A stretch of 64,000 nucleotides of DNA from Sphingomonas sp. 1F27F7B (GTDB lineage Bacteria; Pseudomonadota; Alphaproteobacteria; Sphingomonadales; Sphingomonadaceae): the NCBI RefSeq assembly GCF_005503355.1, contig NZ_SCMK01000021.1, positions 27,193 to 91,192 on the forward strand, in the 5' to 3' direction. Shown piece by piece: positions 10,262-17,984 of this stretch (positions are counted from its first letter, which is position 1; every line of letters begins with the position of its first letter). A program made the translations under genes and the position numbers. The notes beneath the pieces were generated by a model, which made no database searches, had not been told where the DNA came from, and was given only the letters and a program-made list of their open reading frames with translations.

Positions 10262-11910
10262 GCCTCGCCGCCAGCCTGGTCCGGGGCGCCGACGCGCCGC
10301 CGCTGATCGAGCACACGATCGGCGAGGCACTGGCGCTGGCCGCCGCCCGCTGGGGCGAGCGCGAGGCACTGGTCGCAGTCGAGCAGGATGTCCGCTGGAC
10401 CTTCGCCGAACTGCTCGCCCGGGCCGATGCAGTCGCCGCCGGCCTGCTCGCGCTCGGGCTGGAGCCGGGCGAGCGGATCGGCATCTGGGCGCCCAATTGC
10501 GTGGAATGGACGCTCACCCAGTTCGCCGCCGCGCGCGCCGGGCTGATCCTGGTCACGATCAACCCCGCCTATCGCACCAGCGAGGCAAGCTTCACCATGG
10601 CCAAGGTCGGCCTCGCCGCCCTGGTCTTCGTCGATCGCTTCAAGACGAGCGACTATGCGGCGATGGTCGCCGAGCTGGCGCCGGATCTGCCCGCGCTCCG
10701 CCGCATCCTCTGTATCGGCGACGCGTCGCGTCCGGGCTGGATCCCGTTCGACCAGGTCGCCGCCCATGCCGACGAGGCGGCCCGCGCGCGCCTGAAGGCG
10801 ATCGGCCCGGAACTGCGCGCCGGCGACGCGATCAACATCCAGTTCACCAGCGGCACCACCGGCCAGCCCAAGGGCGCGACGCTCAGCCACCGCAACATCC
10901 TCAACAACGGCTATTTCGTCGGCCTGGCGCAGCGCCTCCAGCCCGGGGACCGCATCTGCATCCCGGTGCCGCTCTATCACTGCTTCGGCATGGTGATGGG
11001 CAATCTCGCCGCGCTCACGCACGGCGCGACCATGGTCTACCCGGCCGCCGGCTTCGATCCCGGTGCGGCCCTGGCGGCGATCGAGCGCGAGCGCTGCACT
11101 TCGCTCTACGGCGTGCCGACCATGTTCATCGCCGTCCTCGCGCATCCCGAGTTCGAGCGGTTCGACATCACTTCGCTGCGCACCGGGGCCATGGCCGGCG
11201 CGGTCTGCCCCGAGCCGCTGATGCGCGCGGTGAACGAGCGGCTGCACATGCCCCAGGTCACCATCGCCTATGGCATGACCGAGACCAGCCCGGTCAGCTT
11301 CCAGACCGCGGTGGACGATCCTTTCGAGCGCCGGATCGGCTCGATCGGCCGGGTCCAGCCGCACCTCGAATGCAAGATCGTCGACGAGGCGGGCGAAATC
11401 GTGCCGGCCGGCACGCCCGGCGAGCTCTGCACCCGCGGCTATTCGGTGATGCTCGGCTATTGGGACGAGCCCGAAAAGACCGCAGCGGTGCTCGACGCCG
11501 AGGGCTGGATGCATTCCGGCGACCTCGCTGTGATCGACGCGGCCGGCTATGGCAATGTCGTCGGCCGGCTGAAGGACATGGTGATCCGCGGCGGCGAGAA
11601 CATCTATCCGCGCGAGATCGAGGAGTTTCTCTACGGCCATCCGGCAGTGGAGGACGTGGCGGTGGTCGGCGTGCCCGACGATCGCATGGGCGAGGAACTC
11701 TGCGCCTGGATCCGGCTGCGCGCCGGCTTGTCGGGCGACGAGGAGGAAGTCCGCGCCTTCTGCCGCGGCCGCATCGCCCATTACAAGGTGCCTCGCTACG
11801 TCCGCTTCGTCGACGCCTTCCCCACCACCGTGACCGGCAAGGTCCAGAAATATCTGATCCGCGAGGCGATGATCGCCGAGCTGGATCTCCAAACCGCAAG
11901 CCAAGGATGA
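10258..11910 (+). CDS. AMP-dependent acyl-CoA synthetase
   Basis: Cytoplasmic ANL-superfamily ligase, 550 aa, which activates a carboxylic acid to its CoA thioester via an acyl-AMP. Core motifs are intact: P-loop FTSGTTGQPKGA, the YGMTETSP motif, the hinge GRLKDMVIRGGENIYPRE and the C-terminal catalytic Lys in TVTGKVQKY. There is no signal peptide, unlike its neighbours. It follows three esterases with ATGA overlap, so the natural reading is that it activates the acid they release (phenylpropanoid or fatty acid). Sequence alone does not separate a medium-chain fatty-acyl from a hydroxycinnamoyl ligase. No beta-oxidation or hydratase-aldolase genes are seen nearby. Confidence 0.88.
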   Translation: MSLAASLVRGADAPPLIEHTIGEALALAAARWGEREALVAVEQDVRWTFAELLARADAVAAGLLALGLEPGERIGIWAPNCVEWTLTQFAAARAGLILVTINPAYRTSEASFTMAKVGLAALVFVDRFKTSDYAAMVAELAPDLPALRRILCIGDASRPGWIPFDQVAAHADEAARARLKAIGPELRAGDAINIQFTSGTTGQPKGATLSHRNILNNGYFVGLAQRLQPGDRICIPVPLYHCFGMVMGNLAALTHGATMVYPAAGFDPGAALAAIERERCTSLYGVPTMFIAVLAHPEFERFDITSLRTGAMAGAVCPEPLMRAVNERLHMPQVTIAYGMTETSPVSFQTAVDDPFERRIGSIGRVQPHLECKIVDEAGEIVPAGTPGELCTRGYSVMLGYWDEPEKTAAVLDAEGWMHSGDLAVIDAAGYGNVVGRLKDMVIRGGENIYPREIEEFLYGHPAVEDVAVVGVPDDRMGEELCAWIRLRAGLSGDEEEVRAFCRGRIAHYKVPRYVRFVDAFPTTVTGKVQKYLIREAMIAELDLQTASQG

Positions 11911-12236
11911 AGATGATGAACAAGCTCCTGATCGCCGCCCTGCTCGCCCTGCCGGGCACCGCCCTCGCCCAGACCGCGCCGGCCCCGGCGCCCGCGCCCG
12001 CGCAGGCGGCGCCGGCCGCCGCGGCGAAGTTCACGCTGGACACGCCGATCCAGGAGATCGTGGCCGACGCCCAGGGCAAGGCCGCGATCGACAAGAACCT
12101 GCCCGGCCTGATCGGCCTGCCGCAATATGACATGTTCAAGGGGCTGAGCCTCAACCAGCTCAAGGCCTATTCGGACGGCAAGCTCACCGACGAGGTCCTC
12201 GCCAAGACCGCCGCCGATCTCGCCGCGATCAAATGA
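11907..12236 (+). CDS. Small secreted Ala/Pro-linker protein of unknown function
   Basis: A 109-aa protein whose family I do not recognise with certainty. It has a clear signal peptide (MKMMNKLLIAALLALPGTALA), then a low-complexity Ala/Pro linker (about residues 23-41), then a compact 65-residue domain rich in Leu, Asp and Lys, with segments TPIQEIVADAQGK, LPGLIGLPQYDMFKGLSL and KLTDEVLAKTAADL. It is probably periplasmic, tethered or flexible. It lies between the acyl-CoA ligase and the GH3 enzyme with ATGA overlaps at both ends, so it is translated with the pathway. It could be a binding or accessory module for one of the glycosidases. No catalytic residues are apparent. Confidence 0.8.
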   Translation: MKMMNKLLIAALLALPGTALAQTAPAPAPAPAQAAPAAAAKFTLDTPIQEIVADAQGKAAIDKNLPGLIGLPQYDMFKGLSLNQLKAYSDGKLTDEVLAKTAADLAAIK

Positions 12237-14785
12237 TGACTCGCGCCAATTTCCTTGCCTGCGTCGCCGCGACGGCGTTGATTGCGAGCGCCCCCGCGCT
12301 CGCCCAGGCCCAGAACGAACGCATGACCTATCGTGAGAAGAGCGCTCCGCTGGAGAAGCGCGTCGAAGACCTAATGCACCGGCTCACGCTGGAGGAGAAG
12401 GTGTCGCTGCTCGCCGGCGAAAGCTCGATGACGCTGCAATCGATCCCGCGGCTCGGCATCCCCGGCGTCAAGGTGACCGACGGCCCCACCGGCGTGCGCT
12501 CGCCCGAAGGCAAGCCCGCCACCGTGTTCCCGGTCGGCGTCGCCATCGCCGCCACCTGGAATCCCGAAGTGGCGAAGGCCGTGGGCGCGGCGATCGCCGA
12601 GGAAACGCGCGGCTATGGCGCCTCGGTGCTGCTCGCGCCGACAGTGAACATCGTCCGCACCCCGCGCTGGGGCCGCAATTTCGAGACCTATTCGGAAGAT
12701 CCGCTGCTCGCCGGCAAGCTCGGCCTCGGCTATGTCGCCGGCGTGCAGGGCAAGGGCATCGGCGTCTCGATCAAGCACTTCGCCGCGAACAATCACGAGA
12801 CCAACCGCTTCTTCGTCGATTCGATCGTCGACGAGCGGACACTGCGCGAGATCTATCTTCCCGCCTTCGAGATGGTGGTGAAGCAGGCCGATCCCTGGTC
12901 GGTCATGGCCTCGTACAACAAGATCAACGGCACCTATGCGAGCGAGAATCGCTGGCTGCTCACCGATCTGCTCAAGAAGGAATGGAAATATCGCGGCTTC
13001 GTCGTCTCCGATTGGGGCGCGACGCACAGCACCGCACCGGCAGTCAATGCCGGCCTCGACCTCGAGATGCCCGGCCCCGCCCAGCATTTCGGTGCGAAGC
13101 TGCTTGCCGCGGTGAAGGCCGGCGAAGTGAGCGAGGCGCAGCTTGACGACAATGCCCGGCGGATCGTGCGGCTGATCGTGCGCAGCGGCGCGCTCGACGG
13201 GCCGCTGCCCAAGGGCGAGATCGGCGGCGAGCGCCACCGCGCGGCCGCCCGCACCGCGGCCGAGGAAGCGATCGTGCTCCTCAAGAATGCCGGCGTGCTG
13301 CCGCTCAAGCCCGGCATCGGCAGGCTCGCGGTGATCGGCCCCAATGCCGACATCGCCCGCATCCAGGGCGGCGGCAGCTCTGCCGTCGCTCCCTTCGACA
13401 AGCTGGTGACGCCGCTGGAAGCAATCCGCGCCGCGCTGCCCGGCGTCGAAGTGATCTACGAAAAGGGCGTCGACAGCGAGGAGACGCCGCCCACCGCCGA
13501 TCCCGCGCTGTTCAGCCCCTCGGCCGACAGCAGGGAGACCGGGCTCCAGGCGGATTATTTCGCCAATGCAGACTTCAGCGGCGAACCGGTGAAGCGCCAG
13601 CGCGCCACCGATTTCACCAAGCGGATCAGCGCCAATATCGCGAGCGCCAAGGTGATCGGCTATGCGGCGATGCGCTGGTCGGGCGTGCTGCGCGCGCCGG
13701 CCACCGGCACCTATGAGTTCAGCGTGCGCGGCACCGGCAGCGGCGTGCTGACGCTCGACGGCAAGGCGATCCTCGACAAGGCGACGCCCGCCAAGCCGGA
13801 CAATCGCGACGTGATCGGCTTCCCGGTTCCGCAGCGCACCGTCCAGGTCCAGCTCGAGGGCGGCAAGGCCTATCCGATCCAGCTCGACTACGTCACCGGA
13901 CAGACGCCCTATGAGGCGCTCAAGTTCGGCGTGCGCCTGCCCCGGCCGGACTTCGCTGCGGCGATCGCGGCGGCGAAGCGCGCCGATGCCGCGATCGTGG
14001 TCGCCGGCTCGGCTTCACTCACCGAGGGCGAAGGCTATGACCGCGCCAATTTCGACTTGCCCGGCGATCAGGACAAGCTGATCGCGGCGGTGGCCGCGGC
14101 CAATCGCTCCACCGTGGTGGTGGTCAATGCCGGCGCGGCGATGACCATGCCCTGGGCGAAGGACGTGCCCGCCATCCTCGACATGTGGCTGCCCGGCCAG
14201 GAAGGCGCGGCGGCGCTCGCCGGCATCCTCACCGGCAAGGTCAATCCATCGGGCAAGCTGCCGGTCACATTCCCGGCGAAGAGCAGCGACGATCCCACGG
14301 TGCTGACCGAGATGAAGGCCAAGTATAGCGACGGGCTGCTGGTCGGCTATCGCGGCTATGAGGCGCGCGGCGTGGCGCCGCTCTTCGCCTTCGGCCATGG
14401 CCTGTCCTATACGAGCTTCGGCTATGCCGGCCTCGCCGCGCCTGCGACGGTGGCGCCCGGTGCGGTGGCGAAAGTTCGCGTCACGATCCGCAACACCGGC
14501 GAGCTGGCGGGCAAGGAAGTCGTCCAGCTCTATGTTGCGCGTGCCGATCGCACGCCCGAGGAGCCGATCAAGCAGCTCGCCGCCTTCGCCAAGGTCGCGC
14601 TCGCACCGGGCGAGAGCCGCACAGTCGAGCTCAGCCTCGATCCGCGTGCCTTCGGCTATTGGGATGCCGCGACGCATCACTGGGTGGCCCGCGCCGGGGC
14701 CTATCAGCTGCAGGCCGGCAGCGCCTCGGACGATATCCGGCTGAAGAAGGACATCCGGGTCACGGTGAGCAAGCCGATCGACTAA
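12233..14785 (+). CDS. Beta-glucosidase, GH3 with PA14 insert
   Basis: Exported GH3 glycoside hydrolase, 850 aa, likely removing beta-linked glucose or a similar sugar. A signal peptide (to about residue 26) precedes the N-terminal barrel, with the nucleophile Asp260 in VSDWGAT and KHFAANNHE in the substrate-binding region. The second domain is interrupted by a PA14 module at about 434-566 (from ETGLQADYF), and the protein ends with a fibronectin-III-like domain (about 730-830). This is the BglX/BglB-type plan with PA14. Either ATG 12233 (overlapping the previous stop) or ATG 12236 could start it. Paired with GH78 it would complete sequential removal of rhamnose and glucose, as in naringinase or rutinosidase activity; the true aglycone is not shown by sequence. 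Confidence 0.92.
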   Translation: MMTRANFLACVAATALIASAPALAQAQNERMTYREKSAPLEKRVEDLMHRLTLEEKVSLLAGESSMTLQSIPRLGIPGVKVTDGPTGVRSPEGKPATVFPVGVAIAATWNPEVAKAVGAAIAEETRGYGASVLLAPTVNIVRTPRWGRNFETYSEDPLLAGKLGLGYVAGVQGKGIGVSIKHFAANNHETNRFFVDSIVDERTLREIYLPAFEMVVKQADPWSVMASYNKINGTYASENRWLLTDLLKKEWKYRGFVVSDWGATHSTAPAVNAGLDLEMPGPAQHFGAKLLAAVKAGEVSEAQLDDNARRIVRLIVRSGALDGPLPKGEIGGERHRAAARTAAEEAIVLLKNAGVLPLKPGIGRLAVIGPNADIARIQGGGSSAVAPFDKLVTPLEAIRAALPGVEVIYEKGVDSEETPPTADPALFSPSADSRETGLQADYFANADFSGEPVKRQRATDFTKRISANIASAKVIGYAAMRWSGVLRAPATGTYEFSVRGTGSGVLTLDGKAILDKATPAKPDNRDVIGFPVPQRTVQVQLEGGKAYPIQLDYVTGQTPYEALKFGVRLPRPDFAAAIAAAKRADAAIVVAGSASLTEGEGYDRANFDLPGDQDKLIAAVAAANRSTVVVVNAGAAMTMPWAKDVPAILDMWLPGQEGAAALAGILTGKVNPSGKLPVTFPAKSSDDPTVLTEMKAKYSDGLLVGYRGYEARGVAPLFAFGHGLSYTSFGYAGLAAPATVAPGAVAKVRVTIRNTGELAGKEVVQLYVARADRTPEEPIKQLAAFAKVALAPGESRTVELSLDPRAFGYWDAATHHWVARAGAYQLQAGSASDDIRLKKDIRVTVSKPID

Positions 14786-14796
14786 CCCACCAACTT

Positions 14797-14850
14797 CGTC
14801 ACCCCGGCCCCTTCGACGACGCCCGCGTGGTCGAAGGGGCCGGGGTGACG
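14797..14850. terminator. 21-bp perfect hairpin between convergent operons
   Basis: The arms at 14797-14817 and 14830-14850 are exact reverse complements over 21 bp (beginning CGTCACCCCGGCC), with a 12-base loop. The hairpin lies 11 bases after the GH3 stop and faces the tpiA gene on the other strand, so it can end both operons. There is no long T-run. The rest of 14786-15071 holds no gene that I can support. Confidence 0.7.
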
Positions 14851-15071
14851 ACTATTTGGCCCGCCTTGTTACAATGCAGGGATTTCGCCTGCTTGGCTCG
14901 CATGGTCGGGGCCCGTCCCGGCCGCTCTCTGACCTGTAGGAAAAATAGGATCCCGCACACGCAAGAATGTTGCGAGATGTGCGCCGCTTCCGAAGAGAGA
15001 GTCAGGATCGAGCGCCCGGAAGAAGCCCGGTTCGCGCGACCTTTGCGACTTTTGGGCTCCCCGGACGCGCC

Positions 15072-15779
15072 CTAGCTGCCGGCCGCAGCCTCCAGCACCG
15101 GCAGGAAATCGGCAACCGACCGGCTGGCGCGACCGACCAGCAGCCCGTCGATCTCCGGCAGGGCCAACAGCGCCGCCGCATTGCCGCCGTCGACGGCGCC
15201 GCCATAGAGCAGCCGTGCCTCGCCCGCCTCGGCGCGCAGCATCTCGAAGATCCGGGCCAGATGCGCTTCGTCCGGCACTGCATTCCCGCCGATGCACCAG
15301 ACCGGCTCATAGGCAATGGCGGCCCGCGACCAGTCGAGATCCGGCGGCAGCGACGCGCGGAGCTGCGCCGCCACCAGCGCGCGCGCATCAGCCGAGCGCT
15401 CGCACTCGCCGATGCAGATCACCACCGCCAGCCCGGCCGCCTGCGCGGCGCGCGCCTTGGCCGCCACGCTCAACCCGTCGTCGCGCGTCTCGCTATGCCC
15501 GGCCAGCATGTGCGTCGCCCCGGCCTCGCACAGCATCGCCGCCGAGACGGCGCCGGTGTGCGCGCCACCGGCCGCCGGGTGGCAATCCTGCCCCCCGATC
15601 GCCAGCGTCCGCGCCACCCGCGCCGCCCGCTCGATCAGCGTCGCCGGCAGCATCAGCCCGGCCTCGACGCCGAGCGCGTGCACGGCGGCGTCGATTCGCC
15701 CGATCTCGGTCAGGTCGGGACCCGCACCGTGCATCTTCCAATTGCCCAGGATCAGCGGGCGCCGCTTCGCCATGGTCAT
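15072..15779 (-). CDS. tpiA: Triosephosphate isomerase of the rhamnose operon
   Basis: Short triosephosphate isomerase, 235 aa against about 250 for housekeeping enzymes. It interconverts dihydroxyacetone phosphate and glyceraldehyde-3-phosphate in the cytoplasm. Catalytic residues are present: Asn13 and Lys15 in GNWKMHG, His95 in LAGHSE, Glu158 in YEPVWCIGG, and the phosphate loop LLYGGAVDGGNA. The helix after His95 is shortened and several usually invariant positions differ, so it is a divergent paralogue rather than the glycolytic copy. It starts at an ATG overlapping the RhaT stop (ATGA, 15776-15779). Its place as last gene of the operon fits handling of DHAP made by the aldolase at 19528. 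Confidence 0.88.
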   Translation of the reverse strand: MTMAKRRPLILGNWKMHGAGPDLTEIGRIDAAVHALGVEAGLMLPATLIERAARVARTLAIGGQDCHPAAGGAHTGAVSAAMLCEAGATHMLAGHSETRDDGLSVAAKARAAQAAGLAVVICIGECERSADARALVAAQLRASLPPDLDWSRAAIAYEPVWCIGGNAVPDEAHLARIFEMLRAEAGEARLLYGGAVDGGNAAALLALPEIDGLLVGRASRSVADFLPVLEAAAGS

Positions 15780-16834
15780 GCCGCGAGATAATTGCCGACG
15801 CCGATGACCACGGTGGAGAGCAGCAGCGCGCCGATGCCGGCCCATACCAGCAGCCGCGTCCCGCCGCGCACCCCCGCCCATTCCTTGAGCGCGAAGCCCC
15901 AGAGCGTGGAGAACAGGATGATGCTCGCCATGTGCAGGGTCCAGGAGGAGAAGCCGTATTTCCCCATCTGGCTCTCGCCCATCGTGTAGAAGAAGAACTG
16001 GAAATACCAGAGCGTGCCGCCCAGCGCGGCCAGCAGATAGTTGCGCAGCAGCGGCGGCCTTTCGCCCGAAGCGGCGGCGCCGACGATCTGCCCCGCCGAC
16101 CGGTTGCGCAGGATCAGCCAGCCGCACCAGACGAAGTTGGTGGTGAAGCCGCCCAGCAGCACGACGCACAGCACCGGCAGCCCCTGCCACAGCGGGTCGG
16201 TCCCCGCCGCGACGGTCGCCGCGCGGATCGGCGCACCGGCATCGAGCCCCCAGGCGAAGCAGCCCGACATGATGCCCGAGAAGATCGCGATGGCGAGGCC
16301 CTTGGGCAGGTTGAACTCGCTGACGCTCTGCCGCGCGGCTTCGCCGGCCATCTCGCGCTCCTTGCGGCGTCCCGCGGCGGCCACGACCAGGATGCCGGCC
16401 AGGGTGATGACGATGCCGACAAAGGTCATCTGCCCGCTCGGCGTGCCAGCGAGTTCGCCCAGCGTGCCGCGGAAGATCGGGGGCCCCATGGTGCCGATCA
16501 CCGTGGTGAGGCCGAGCGCCACCGCCATGCCGAGGGAAAGGCCGAGATAGCGCATGGTCAGCCCGAAGGTGAGCCCGCCAAAACCCCACATCGCCCCCCA
16601 GAACCAGCACCAGAACCAGGTGCTGCTCGGAGTCCGCGCCAGCACGCCGAGCAGGTCGTGCGTCTGGATCGACGCGAACAGCCAGGGCGCGATCAGCCAG
16701 GAGAAGACGCCGCCGACCAGCCAGAATATCTCCCAGGACCAAGCCCGGATGCGGCGATAGGGAACATAGAAGCTGGCGGAGGAAAGCCCGCCAAACCAAT
16801 GAAACAAAACGCCAATCAGCGGATTTCCGCCCAT
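15776..16834 (-). CDS. rhaT: L-rhamnose/proton symporter RhaT
   Basis: Inner-membrane sugar permease of the RhaT family (drug/metabolite transporter superfamily), 352 aa with about ten hydrophobic segments. The opening GVLFHWFGGLSSASFYVPY, the segment WEIFWLVGGVFSWLIAPW and the motif GTMGPPIFRG are typical of RhaT. It imports L-rhamnose with a proton. GGAGGG lies directly upstream of the ATG, one base after the lactate dehydrogenase stop. It is part of the minus-strand operon kinase-lldD-rhaT-tpiA and would import the rhamnose freed by the secreted GH78 enzyme. Confidence 0.93.
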   Translation of the reverse strand: MGGNPLIGVLFHWFGGLSSASFYVPYRRIRAWSWEIFWLVGGVFSWLIAPWLFASIQTHDLLGVLARTPSSTWFWCWFWGAMWGFGGLTFGLTMRYLGLSLGMAVALGLTTVIGTMGPPIFRGTLGELAGTPSGQMTFVGIVITLAGILVVAAAGRRKEREMAGEAARQSVSEFNLPKGLAIAIFSGIMSGCFAWGLDAGAPIRAATVAAGTDPLWQGLPVLCVVLLGGFTTNFVWCGWLILRNRSAGQIVGAAASGERPPLLRNYLLAALGGTLWYFQFFFYTMGESQMGKYGFSSWTLHMASIILFSTLWGFALKEWAGVRGGTRLLVWAGIGALLLSTVVIGVGNYLAA

Positions 16835-16835
16835 A

Positions 16836-17984
16836 TTACTCCCTCCCCGCGATTATCTTTTCGTCGATCTGGTCGATGCGCGTCACACCGGTCAGTCCCA
16901 TGGCGACGCGCATCTCGGCCGCCAGCAGCCGCAGCACATGCGCGACGCCCGCCTGGCCCCCGCCAGCCAGCGCCCAGGCCCAGGCGCGGCCGAGCAGCAC
17001 GCCCCTGGCGCCGAGCGCGAGCATCCGCACCACGTCGAGCCCCGACCGGATTCCGCCATCGGCCAGCAATGTCAGCCGGTCCCCCACCGCATCGGCGATC
17101 GCCGGCAACGCGCGGGCAGTCGACGGCACGCCGTCGAGCTGCCGGCCGCCATGGTTGGAGACGATCACGCCCTCCACGCCCCGCGCCGCCGCCTCGCGGG
17201 CATCTTCCGGATCGAGGATACCCTTGAGCAGGATCGGGCCCTTCCAATGCTTGCGGACGAAATCCAGGTCGTCCCAGCCGATCGCCGGATCGAAATTGTC
17301 GCGCATCCAGGCGAAGAAGTCGTTGAGCCCGGTCTTGCCGGCCAGCACCGGTGCGACATTGCCGAGATGGTGGGGCCGCCCGCGCAGCCCCACGTCCCAG
17401 GCCCAGCCCGGATGCGTCAGCGCCTGTCCGAACCGCCGCAGCGATCCGCCCAGCCCCGGCGCGCCGGCAAGGCCGGAGCGATAGTCGCGGTAGCGCGTGC
17501 CCGGCACCGGCATGTCGACCGTGAAGACCAGCACCGGACAGCCCGCCGCGCTCGCCTGCTCCATCAGGTCGATCATGAAGCCGCGGTCGCGGATCATGTA
17601 GAGCTGGAACCAGGGCGGCGTGGCCACCGCTCCCGCGACTTCGGCGAGCGGGCAGGCCGAAACGGTCGACAGGGTGAAGGGAATGCCAGCCGCCTCCGCC
17701 GCCAGCGCCGCCTGTACTTCGCCGCGCCGTGCATTGAGCCCCGCCAGCCCGACCGGCCCCAGCGCGACCGGCATCGCCAGCTTCTGCCCGAACAGGCTCG
17801 TCGACAGGTCGATCGCGGAAATGTCGCGCAGCACCCGCTGGCGCAGCGCCACCGCCTCGAGATCGGCGACGTTCCGGCCCAGCGTCACCTCGGCATAGGA
17901 GCCGCCATCGATATATTCGAACAGGAAGCGCGGCAGCCTGCGCCGCGCCAGTGCGCGATAATCGGAGATCGACGCCGCCTTCAT
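16836..17984 (-). CDS. lldD: FMN-dependent L-lactate dehydrogenase family protein
   Basis: Alpha-hydroxy-acid oxidase/dehydrogenase of 382 aa. It is expected to oxidise L-lactate to pyruvate at the inner membrane, passing electrons to quinone or cytochrome. The FMN-barrel signature SNHGGRQLDG carries the catalytic His at residue 278. The N-terminal ALARRRLPRFLFEYIDGGS and the phosphate-binding LADGGIRSG and ARGVLLGRA segments match LldD. The chosen ATG at 17984 overlaps the kinase stop (ATGA); 21 extra upstream codons are open but lie inside the kinase gene. Rhamnose breakdown yields L-lactaldehyde, which the fused dehydrogenase at 19528 can turn into L-lactate, so this enzyme closes the pathway. 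Other 2-hydroxy acids cannot be excluded. Confidence 0.88.
   Translation of the reverse strand: MKAASISDYRALARRRLPRFLFEYIDGGSYAEVTLGRNVADLEAVALRQRVLRDISAIDLSTSLFGQKLAMPVALGPVGLAGLNARRGEVQAALAAEAAGIPFTLSTVSACPLAEVAGAVATPPWFQLYMIRDRGFMIDLMEQASAAGCPVLVFTVDMPVPGTRYRDYRSGLAGAPGLGGSLRRFGQALTHPGWAWDVGLRGRPHHLGNVAPVLAGKTGLNDFFAWMRDNFDPAIGWDDLDFVRKHWKGPILLKGILDPEDAREAAARGVEGVIVSNHGGRQLDGVPSTARALPAIADAVGDRLTLLADGGIRSGLDVVRMLALGARGVLLGRAWAWALAGGGQAGVAHVLRLLAAEMRVAMGLTGVTRIDQIDEKIIAGRE

Noticed and set aside
14797..14850. 21-bp inverted repeat as an insertion-sequence end
   Set aside because: No transposase frame or target duplication is nearby, and its position between convergent operons fits a terminator.
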